A stretch of 7,636 nt of DNA from Gemmatimonadaceae bacterium. Lineage in GTDB: Bacteria > Gemmatimonadota > Gemmatimonadetes > Gemmatimonadales > Gemmatimonadaceae. Location: NCBI GenBank assembly GCA_013361745.1, contig JABFXM010000208.1, positions 1-7,636 on the forward strand, in the 5' to 3' direction. The position numbers and the translations under genes were made by a program. The notes beneath the pieces were generated by a model. It was not told the DNA's origin. It worked only from the letters and a program-made list of their open reading frames with translations, and did no database searches. Numbering within the stretch: position 1 is the stretch's first letter; every line of letters starts with the position of its first letter. Shown here in pieces: positions 1 to 6,800 of the stretch.

Positions 1-675
1 CAGGACCTGCCGCAGGCGCTCGCCTTCGCGCGCAACATGATCGCGATGCTCGCGCTGATCGTCAGCGTCGTCTGGACGTTGATCGGCCCGCTGTATACGC
101 GCAACGATTTCCGCGGCGACCTGCCGTATCTGCGGCTGCTGCGGACGTACCCGCTCGACAGCGGCGCGCTCGTCGGCGCGCAGATCGCCTCGTCGGCGGC
201 GATGATCTTCGCCTTCCAGCTCGCCGGCCTGCTCGCGCCGCTGTTCCTGCCGACCGGCGACGGGATGCCGAGCTTCGCGCAGCGACTCGGGATGTTCGTG
301 GCGCTCCTCCTCGCGCTCGCGACGCTCGACGTGCTGAGCGTGACGGTGCGCAACGCGATCGCGCTCTTCTTCCCCGGATGGGTGAAGCTCGGCAACGAGG
401 GCGGCGGCTTCGAGGCGATCGGGCAGAACCTCCTCGGCACCGCGGGTTCGCTGCTCCTGCTCGTGCTCCTGCTGCTCGTCCCCGCGCTGCTCGCGAGCGC
501 GGTGCTCTACTGGCTCCAGGCGTTCACCGCGTTCCCGCGCGCGATGAACGTCTCGCTCGTTCTCGCGCTCGTCCTCTTCGTCGGCGCGATCGCCGGGGAG
601 CTGTGGTTCCTGTTCCGCTGGCTGGGGACCGTCTACGACAACATCGACGCAGGGGAGATCCTCGATCCCGCCTGA
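1..675 (+). CDS. Putative ABC exporter membrane subunit, C-terminal part (5' end outside window)
   Basis: The reading frame is open from base 1, so the gene begins upstream; 224 residues and the stop are visible. The protein is almost entirely hydrophobic, with likely membrane segments at about residues 13-32, 56-84, 96-116, 144-172 and 184-209 of the visible part. The stretch RNDFRGDLPYLRLLRTYPLD (34-53), followed by a segment ending in RNAIALFFPGWV (117-128), resembles the Pfam 'putative ABC exporter' (ABC_export) family, in which LRTYPL- and RNALALLFPAW-like stretches recur. Such proteins are thought to be permease subunits of export ABC systems; the ATPase partner and substrate are not visible here. 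The short tail DNIDAGEILDPA lies after the last membrane segment. The next gene starts 36 bases downstream on the same strand, so co-transcription is possible, but nothing else ties the two together. The family call rests on recalled motif resemblance only. Confidence 0.7.
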   Translation, partial: QDLPQALAFARNMIAMLALIVSVVWTLIGPLYTRNDFRGDLPYLRLLRTYPLDSGALVGAQIASSAAMIFAFQLAGLLAPLFLPTGDGMPSFAQRLGMFVALLLALATLDVLSVTVRNAIALFFPGWVKLGNEGGGFEAIGQNLLGTAGSLLLLVLLLLVPALLASAVLYWLQAFTAFPRAMNVSLVLALVLFVGAIAGELWFLFRWLGTVYDNIDAGEILDPA

Positions 676-711
676 CGGCGATCCTCCGCGCTTCTCCTCC
701 CACGACCGTCC

Positions 712-2091
712 ATGCGACTCGCTTCGTCCATCCTCGGGCTCGGGGCCACCGTGCTGCTCACGGCCTCCGCGTCCGCTCAGACCCCGTCGATCGAATCGAC
801 GTATCGTCCCGTCGCCGATTCACTCATCAGCGCCGCGCTGATGGACAGCGCCGCCTGGAATCGCCTGGCGAAGCTCACCGACACCTTCGGCAACCGGCTC
901 AGCGGCTCGCCGAGCCTCGAGCGCGCGATCGACTGGATCATCGCCGAGATGAAGCGCGACGGCCTCGAGAACGTGCGCGGCGAGCCGGTGATGGTGCCGC
1001 ACTGGGTGCGCGGCGACGAGTCGCTGACGCTCGTCACGCCCCGGCGCGCGACGCTGCCGATCCTCGGACTCGGCGGCAGCATCGCGACGCCGAAGAAGGG
1101 GATCACCGCGCCGGTGATGGTCGTCGCCGACTTCGACGAGCTGACACGGCGCACCGCCGAGGCGAAGGGGAAGATCGTGCTCTTCAACGCGCCATTCACG
1201 AGCTACGGCGAGACGGTGCGCTACCGAGTCGGCGCGGCGAGCGCGGCGGCGAAGGTCGGCGCGCTGGCGGCGCTCGTCCGCTCGGTGACGCCGATGTCGC
1301 TGCGCACCCCGCACGCCGGCAACATGCACTACGACTCGACCGTCGCGAAGATCCCCACCGCGGCGGTGACCGTCGAGGATGCGCTGATGCTGCAGCGGAT
1401 GGTCGGGCGCGGGGAGAATCCGGTGGTGACGCTGAAGATGAGCGCGCGCTTCCTCCCCGATGCGCCATCACGCAACGTCGTCGCCGAGCTGCGCGGCTCG
1501 ACGAACCCCGACGAGGTCGTGGTACTCGGCGGTCACATCGACTCGTGGGACGTCGGGCAGGGCGCGATGGACGACGGCGGCGGAGTCGTCGCCGCGTGGG
1601 AGGCGGTGCGGCTGATGAAGCAGCTCGGCCTCCGTCCACGGCGGACGGTGCGCGTCGTCGCCTGGACGAACGAGGAGAACGGCACCGCAGGCGGCAAGGC
1701 GTATCGCGATGCGCACCGCGCGGAGGTAGACAAGCACGTGCTCGCCCTCGAGAGCGACGAGGGCGTCTTCCGGCCGAGCGGCGTCACCTTCACCGGGACC
1801 GACAGCGCCACCGCGGTCATCCGTCAGGTGGCGAAGCTGCTCGATCGGATCGGCGCGGGAGGCGTCGCGCCCGGGGGCGGGGGCGCCGACATCGGCCCCA
1901 TCACCCAGCTCGGCGTCCCCGCGATGGCACCCGACGTCGACGGCTCGAAGTACTTCTGGTACCACCACACGGAAGCCGACACGATGGACAAGCTCGACCC
2001 GCACGACATCGCGCTCTGTGTCGCGACGATGGCGGTGATGGCGTACGTCGTGGCGGACCTGCCGGCGCCGCTGCCGCGGGCGGCGAAGTAA
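712..2091 (+). CDS. Secreted M28-family zinc metallopeptidase (carboxypeptidase Q-like)
   Basis: This 459-residue protein would be exported and remove terminal residues from peptides. Residues 1-22 form a signal peptide: MR, a hydrophobic core, then ASA before Q23. Residues about 130-250 look like a protease-associated (PA) type insert, and about 255-445 form the M28 catalytic domain. The expected di-zinc set is present: H275 in GGHIDSWDVG, D287 in MDDGGG, the Glu pair E321/E322 in WTNEENG (catalytic base plus ligand), D349 in LESDEG, and H419 in WYHHTEADT. The HIDSWDVGQGAMDDGGG pattern is closest to the carboxypeptidase Q (plasma glutamate carboxypeptidase) branch. The length is normal for that group and all metal ligands are intact, so it should be active. 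No clear Shine-Dalgarno lies before ATG 712, but the signal peptide supports this start. The exact substrate cannot be read from sequence. Confidence 0.92.
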   Translation: MRLASSILGLGATVLLTASASAQTPSIESTYRPVADSLISAALMDSAAWNRLAKLTDTFGNRLSGSPSLERAIDWIIAEMKRDGLENVRGEPVMVPHWVRGDESLTLVTPRRATLPILGLGGSIATPKKGITAPVMVVADFDELTRRTAEAKGKIVLFNAPFTSYGETVRYRVGAASAAAKVGALAALVRSVTPMSLRTPHAGNMHYDSTVAKIPTAAVTVEDALMLQRMVGRGENPVVTLKMSARFLPDAPSRNVVAELRGSTNPDEVVVLGGHIDSWDVGQGAMDDGGGVVAAWEAVRLMKQLGLRPRRTVRVVAWTNEENGTAGGKAYRDAHRAEVDKHVLALESDEGVFRPSGVTFTGTDSATAVIRQVAKLLDRIGAGGVAPGGGGADIGPITQLGVPAMAPDVDGSKYFWYHHTEADTMDKLDPHDIALCVATMAVMAYVVADLPAPLPRAAK

Positions 2092-2114
2092 GGGGTCAGG
2101 CGCCAGGCGTCAGG
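2091..2114 (+). repeat. Heptanucleotide repeat array 1 (RGGGGTC type), after the M28 gene
   Basis: Three 7-base units plus a partial one: AGGGGTC, AGGCGCC, AGGCGTC, AGG. The array begins on the last base of the M28 stop codon and is in the sense direction of that gene. It forms the left arm of the hairpin shared with array 2. The first 24 G-containing bases after the stop (2092-2115) match 5804-5827 inside ligD at 21 of 24 positions, so these are related copies rather than chance GC-rich sequence. Confidence 0.8.
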
Positions 2115-2129
2115 ACCGGCGGCAGACGC

Positions 2130-2157
2130 AGCGCCTAACGCCTGGCCCCCGACCCCT
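2130..2157 (-). repeat. Heptanucleotide repeat array 2 (minus strand), spanning the cupin stop codon
   Basis: Read on the minus strand, this array has four 7-base units: AGGGGTC, GGGGGCC, AGGCGTT, AGGCGCT. It is in the sense direction of the cupin gene and encodes its last residues, GSGARR, with the TAG stop formed inside the array where a unit ends GTT and the next begins AG. It is inverted relative to array 1. Confidence 0.75.
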
Positions 2158-2554
2158 CACGATCGAACTCCCCACGGTCGCGGATGTAGTCCGCCGGGTC
2201 ATGCGCCTCGGAAGCGAGCATCAGCAGCACCGTGCCCTCGCTCCATTCCTCGGTGTCGATCCAGACGTCGGGCGGGATGAGGAGGCCGCGCGAGGGCGTG
2301 TCCATGCGGACACGCTCTTTCGTTTTGCGGTCGTCGACGGCGATCGTGAGCGCGCCCGCGACGGCGACGAAGAGCTGCGCGGTGCGATGATGCGCGTGTC
2401 CGCCGCGCTTGGCGTTCGAGGGCGCGCCGAAGACCCAGCGTGCGCGCTTCATCACGAAGGGGATCTGCGCGCCGCTCTCGCAGATGGTGATGCTGCCGCG
2501 AGGATCGGAGTGCGTGGGGAGATCGACGAGGCGCCAGGGGAGCGTTGGGTTCAT
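2135..2554 (-). CDS. Cupin of the FdtA/QdtA (WxcM-like C-terminal) sugar 3,4-ketoisomerase family
   Basis: This 139-residue, single-domain cupin belongs by sequence pattern to the dTDP-4-oxo-6-deoxyglucose 3,4-oxoisomerase family (FdtA/QdtA; WxcM-like), which feeds amino-deoxysugar synthesis. Recognisable stretches are DPRGSITICESG (17-28), then PFVMKRARWVFG (32-43), the metal/active-site-type motif RGGHAHH (50-56), and the family's C-terminal pattern GLLIPPDVWIDT followed by LASEAHDPADYIRDRGEFDR. ATG 2554 is chosen because the family homology begins right there; the frame extends to 2725, but that extension (MSHADRGPGRR...) has no cupin character and runs through the palindromic region. The last residues, GSGARR, and the stop come from heptad array 2. 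No sugar-nucleotide genes are adjacent, so the gene is an orphan here and its true substrate is open. No strong ribosome site is seen. Confidence 0.82.
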   Translation of the reverse strand: MNPTLPWRLVDLPTHSDPRGSITICESGAQIPFVMKRARWVFGAPSNAKRGGHAHHRTAQLFVAVAGALTIAVDDRKTKERVRMDTPSRGLLIPPDVWIDTEEWSEGTVLLMLASEAHDPADYIRDRGEFDREGSGARR

Positions 2555-2606
2555 GCTCGAATGTACTTCAGCGGGGTGATGAGTCAGAACTGACCGGCCA
2601 TGGACC

Positions 2607-2745
2607 AGGGCCAGGGACAGGCTCACATGACTCACGAGCCAGGGGATAGGCCATGAGGCAGTACGCCGGATCGGACTCCGCTCGGCGTAGTGTCTCCTGC
2701 CCGGTCCCCTGTCCGCATGACTCATGGGACAATGCCCCTGGCCCT
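2607..2745. repeat. About 139-base imperfect palindrome centred near 2676
   Basis: Four pairs of inverted segments share one centre: 2607-2616 with 2736-2745 (10 of 10, AGGGCCAGGG), 2626-2634 with 2718-2726 (8 of 9, CATGACTCA), 2640-2646 with 2705-2711 (7 of 7, CAGGGGA) and 2662-2668 with 2683-2689 (7 of 7, TACGCCG). All midpoints fall at 2675.5-2676, so this is one large interrupted hairpin and not scattered matches. CATGACTCA also occurs as a direct repeat at 2626 and 2716. A second, competing pairing exists: 2652-2661 with 2773-2782 (10 of 10, CATGAGGCAG). It could be a structured RNA, a small non-autonomous mobile element or an operator region; no family is recognised. Confidence 0.6.
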
Positions 2746-2928
2746 AGCCTCATGGAAGGGCCGTTCTGTCTGCTGCCTCATGAGCCAATCACGAGACATA
2801 GGCAGCCACGACATCACATTTCTTCCGGCCTCGACCATGTAGCCCCGGTTTTCCACGTCGGCACCCTCCTTGCCTCCAATCACGTCGCCACCGCCGGGCG
2901 TCCGGCACCGCGGGACCACCTCTCACTC

Positions 2929-2932
2929 GGAG
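2929..2932 (+). promoter_or_regulatory. Ribosome binding site of ku
   Basis: GGAG lies 9 bases before ATG 2942. It supports that start over the in-frame ATG at 2870, whose extra 24 residues are Pro/Ser-rich and unlike Ku. Confidence 0.6.
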
Positions 2933-2941
2933 CTCTCACCG

Positions 2942-3799
2942 ATGGCCTCGATCTGGAAAGGGTCGCTCGCATTCGGGCTCGTGAACATCCCCGTCGAGGC
3001 GAAGACCGCGGTGCGAGAGGACCACATCTCCTTCCGGATGCTCCACTCGGAGGATCTCTCTCCGGTGAAGTACGAGCGCGTCTGCGCCGCCGACGGCGAG
3101 CCGGTGCCGTGGAACGAGATCGTGAAGGGCTACGAGTACGAGAAGGGGAAGTACGTCGTCATGAGCGACGAGGACTTCAAGGCCGCCGCGCTCGAGTCGT
3201 CGAAGACCCTCGAGATCCTCGACTTCGTGCGTCACGACGAGATCGACCCGCGCTACTTCGAGACCCCGTACTACCTCGTGCCGTCGAAGGGCGGCGAGAA
3301 GGCGTACGCCCTCCTCCGCGAGGCGCTCAAGACGTCGAACGCGGTCGGCATCGGCAAGGTCGTCATGCGCCAGAAGGAGCACCTCGCCGCGGTCCGCGTC
3401 ATCGGCGACGCGATCGTGCTCGAGCTGATGCGCTTCGCCAACGAGCTGGTGGACGTCGACGAGTTCAACTTCCCCTCGGCCGAGATGGTGCGCCCGCAGG
3501 AGCTGAAGATGGCCGAGCAGCTCGTGGCCTCGCTCGCCGAGCCTTTCTCGCCGGAGAAGTACACCGACGACTATCGCGCGAACCTGATGAAGATCATCCG
3601 CGCGAAGATGAAGGGTAAGAAGATCACGGTCGAGGAGCCGGAGCGTGAGCCCGCCGACGCGCAGGTGCTCGACCTGATGTCGCGCCTCAAGGAGAGCCTG
3701 AAGCAGGAGAAGGGCAAGGGCGGCGCGGTGCGCGCGAAGCGGAAGACCGCCGCCGCGTCGCAGAAGCCGGCGCGGCGCTCACGCCGGAAGACGGCGTGA
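2942..3799 (+). CDS. ku: Bacterial Ku, DNA end-binding protein of NHEJ
   Basis: This 285-residue protein should form the homodimeric ring that threads onto double-strand break ends and recruits LigD. It starts with the hallmark MASIWKGSLAFGLVNIPVE. The Ku beta-barrel core covers about residues 5-190, including VCAADGEPVPWNEIVKGYEY (48-67), KTLEILDFV (88-96), a PYYLVP..KGGEKAYALL stretch (109-125), and GIGKVVMRQKEHLAAVR (136-152). Residues about 200-250 are the charged bridging/C-terminal region. Residues about 254-285 are a Lys/Arg/Ala-rich tail ending RRSRRKTA, of the kind known in other bacterial Ku proteins to aid DNA binding and sliding. The length is normal (250-300 is usual). ligD follows after only 37 bases, almost all heptad repeat, so the two genes probably form one operon. 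The start at 2942 is supported by family homology and by GGAG 9 bases upstream. Confidence 0.96.
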   Translation: MASIWKGSLAFGLVNIPVEAKTAVREDHISFRMLHSEDLSPVKYERVCAADGEPVPWNEIVKGYEYEKGKYVVMSDEDFKAAALESSKTLEILDFVRHDEIDPRYFETPYYLVPSKGGEKAYALLREALKTSNAVGIGKVVMRQKEHLAAVRVIGDAIVLELMRFANELVDVDEFNFPSAEMVRPQELKMAEQLVASLAEPFSPEKYTDDYRANLMKIIRAKMKGKKITVEEPEREPADAQVLDLMSRLKESLKQEKGKGGAVRAKRKTAAASQKPARRSRRKTA

Positions 3800-3803
3800 G
3801 CGC

Positions 3804-3831
3804 AGGGGTCCGGGGTCAGGAGTCAGGGGTC
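3804..3831 (+). repeat. Heptanucleotide repeat array 3, ku-ligD spacer
   Basis: Four exact-length 7-base units: AGGGGTC, CGGGGTC, AGGAGTC, AGGGGTC. They fill almost the whole 37-base gap between the ku stop and the ligD start. The last unit places AGGGG (3825-3829) 7 bases before ATG 3837, so the repeat itself probably provides the ligD ribosome binding site. Confidence 0.8.
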
Positions 3832-3836
3832 GGCTG

Positions 3837-6800
3837 ATGGCGGCGAAGAAGACGTCCGCTAAGAAAACCTCCGCGAAGAAGGCGTCGACCGCCGGACGGC
3901 GAACGTCCGCGAAGACCCTGTCGAAGGCCGCGACCGCGGCGACGAAGGCGCGCGACAAGCTCACCGAGTACTGGCGCAAGCGCGACTTCTCGAGGACGAA
4001 GGAGCCGGCGGGGAGCGCGAGCGACGAGAGCTCGAAGAGCCGGCTCCGCTTCGTCATCCAGAAGCACGCGGCCAGCCACCTCCACTTCGACTTCCGCCTC
4101 GAGCTCGACGGGGTGATGAAGAGCTGGGCCGTGCCGAAAGGGCCGAGCTACGACCCCGCGGTGAAGCGCCTCGCGATGCAGGTCGAGGATCACCCGATCG
4201 CCTACAACAAGTTCGAGGGGACGATCCCCGCCGGCGAATATGGCGGCGGCACGGTCATGCTCTGGGACCGGGGCACGTATGGTGCGCCGGGACTTTCCGG
4301 CTCGGCGGGAGTGCAGGCGCTCCGCGACGGCTACCGCAAGGGCAGGCTCGACATCGTGATGCACGGCGAGCGCATGAAGGGTGGCTGGTCGCTCGTGCGC
4401 ATGCATGGCCGCGGCGACAGCAGCAAGCCGCAGTGGCTCCTCATCAAGCGCCACGACGGCACCGAGGACCCGGGCCGCGACGTCGTCGCCGAGGAGCGGA
4501 CGTCGGTGCACAGCGGTCGCACGATGGAAGAGATCGCGAACGGGCGCAGCCGCGTGTGGCACTCGAACAGGGGTCAGGGGTCAGGCTCGCGCAGGGGTCA
4601 GGGGTCAGGGGTCGGGGGTCAGGCAACGGCGATGAAGAAGACGAGCGCGAAGGCGGGGAAGAAGACGACCGCGAAGAAGAAAACCGCGGCGAAGAAGGGC
4701 GGCTCCACCTCGGCGCGGAAGCGCGCGGGGAAGGGGGCATCGGCGACCGCGCTCGCCGAGGCGCCGGTGCATCGCGGGCGGCCGAAGGCGAAGAAGGCGG
4801 CGAAGCATCTCGCGGCGCTCGTCCCGATGAAGGCATCGATCGGCACCGAGATCCCCTCGGGCGAGGGGTGGACCTTCGAGCCGAAGTACGACGGGATCCG
4901 CGTGATCGCCTACGCGACCGCGGACGCGGCGACCGTCGTCACGCGCAACGGCAACGACAAGAGCGAGCAGTTCCCCGAGGTCATCGCGGCGCTGATGACG
5001 CTCGCGCGAAAGGCGCGCCGCTCGCTCGTCCTCGACGGCGAGATCGTCGCCCTGCAGGGCGGAGAGGTCGCGCGCTTCCAGGACCTGCAGAGCCGGATGC
5101 ACACGACGAACTCCGCCTTCATCGAGACGTCGACCATCGCTGCGCCGGCGGCGCTCGTCGCCTTCGACCTGCTCATGGACGGCGACGAGGTCCTCATGCG
5201 CGAGCCGTGGACGGTGCGACGCGAGCGCCTCGAGCAACGGCTGCGCAACCGCACCAGCGCCTCCCTCCTCCTCGGCGAGTCGGTGCCTAACGATGGCGAG
5301 GAGATGCTCCGCAAGGCGGAGAAGCTCGGCTGGGAAGGGGTGATCGCGAAGCGCATGGACGACCCCTACCATCCCGGTGAGCGGTCGCGGGGCTGGCTCA
5401 AGCTGAAGATCGAGCACCGCCAGGAGTTTGTCATCGGCGGCTGGACGGAGCCGCGGAAGACGCGCGAGCACATCGGCGCCCTCCTGCTCGGCCACTACGA
5501 CGAGGACGGCAACTTCGTCTACGTCGGCCACACCGGGGGCGGCTTCACGCGCGAGGGACTCAAGGACATGTACCGGCGGCTCGCCCCGCTCGAGCGGCAG
5601 TCGTCGCCCTTCGTCACGACCCCGAAGACGAACGAGAAGGCGCACTGGGTGACGCCGAAGGTCGTCGTCGAGGTGAAGTTCGGGGAATGGACCGCCGAGG
5701 ACAAGCTGCGCCAGCCGATCTTCCTCGGCGTGCGCGACGACAAGCCGGCGCGCGAGGTGATCCGCGAGCCGGAGAGCGTGCAGGAAGGCGCGGCCAGGCG
5801 TCGGGGGTCAGGCACCGGGCGTCAGGCCTTCGCGATGGCGAAGAAGCGCGCGCCGGCGAAACGCGCCACGTCCGCGAAGCGTGCGACGGCGAAGAGCGGG
5901 GGCGCGAAGAGCACAGGTGCGAAGCGGACGGGCACGAAGCGTGGAACGACGTTCACCGAAGTTACCGTCTACGCCAACGCGCCGCTCGTCGCGAAGCTGG
6001 CCGATCTCGAGCGGGAGAGCGGGCGCGGCACCGTCACGTTAGGCAGGGGCGCGTCGCTCGACGTCTCGAGCCTCGACAAGGTCTACTTCCCGAAGGACGG
6101 GATCACCAAGGGCACGCTCTTCCGCTATTACGCGACCGTCGCCCCGCTCATCCTGCCGACGGTGAAGGACCGCGCGCTCGTGCTCAAGCGCACGCCGGAG
6201 GGCATCGAGGGGGAGACCTTCTTCCAGCAGAAGGCCCCCGACGAAGCGCCGGAGGGCGTGCGCGTCGAGAACGTCCCCGAGTCCGACGGCGACACCAAGC
6301 GGCGCCTCGTCGGCGGCGATCTCACGACCCTCCTCTACTGCGTGCAGCTCGGCTGCGTCTCGACGGATCCCTGGCACTCACGGGTGCAGAGTCCCGAGAA
6401 CCCCGACTACACGTATCTCGATCTCGACCCGCAACCGAAGGCCGGCTTCCAGCGCGTGCTCGACGTCGCGCGCTGGGTGAAGGAGGAGCTCGACGAGCTC
6501 GGACTGCACGCCGCGCTCAAGACCTCCGGCTCGCGTGGGCTGCACGTCTGCGTCCCGCTCCCGACCTCCGCGACGTGGGATACGGCGGTGACGCTCGCGC
6601 AGATCATCGCTGCGAACGTCGCGCAGAAGCATCCGAAGGACGCGACGATCACCCGCGCCGTGAACGACCGCTCGCCGAAGTCGGTCTACGTCGACTACCT
6701 CCAGAACATCCGCGGCAAATCGATCGCCGGCGCCTACTGCGTCCGCGCGAAGCCCGGCGCGACGGTCTCGACGCCCCTCGAGTGGAAGGAGCTCACCGAC

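Larger units (their letters stand above)
2091..2157. terminator. Possible bidirectional terminator hairpin between convergent genes
   Basis: Bases 2091-2110 and 2138-2157 are inverted repeats matching at 18 of 20 positions, with a 27-base loop. The hairpin sits exactly between the converging M28 and cupin genes, where a terminator serving both strands is expected. There is no flanking U-tract on either strand, so a classical intrinsic terminator is not proven. The right arm lies inside the last codons of the cupin gene. Confidence 0.5.
2555..2941. other. Non-coding divergent intergenic region (cupin / ku)
   Basis: These 387 bases separate the divergent cupin and ku genes and must contain both promoters. 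I cannot pick out -35/-10 boxes with confidence. The left two thirds hold the large palindrome listed separately and nine CATG tetramers between 2552 and 2839, while the base composition is less GC-rich than the flanking genes. The right third (about 2800-2928) shows nothing I recognise. Confidence 0.7.

Noticed and set aside
378..2138. A 586-codon open frame on the + strand overlapping the exporter and M28 genes
   Set aside because: Arg/Ala/Gly-rich translation typical of a high-GC shadow frame; the M28 frame has complete catalytic motifs and a signal peptide.
2555..2725. N-terminal extension of the cupin to an ATG at 2725 (minus)
   Set aside because: It runs through the palindrome, lacks family similarity and would add 57 residues to a normal-length 139-residue cupin.
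2870..2941. Upstream in-frame ATG that would lengthen Ku by 24 residues
   Set aside because: The extension is unlike any Ku N-terminus, while MASIWKGS at 2942 is the family start and has GGAG at proper spacing.
2653..3618. A 321-codon open frame overlapping ku in another phase
   Set aside because: The translation becomes Arg-rich nonsense where it overlaps the clear Ku domain; explained as a shadow.
4569..4623. CRISPR array
   Set aside because: Repeat units are only 7 bases, directly tandem, with no unique spacers.
4605..5645. A 346-codon antisense open frame inside ligD
   Set aside because: Low-complexity Arg/Leu/Ala translation with no recognisable domain; it is opposite the catalytic ligase frame.
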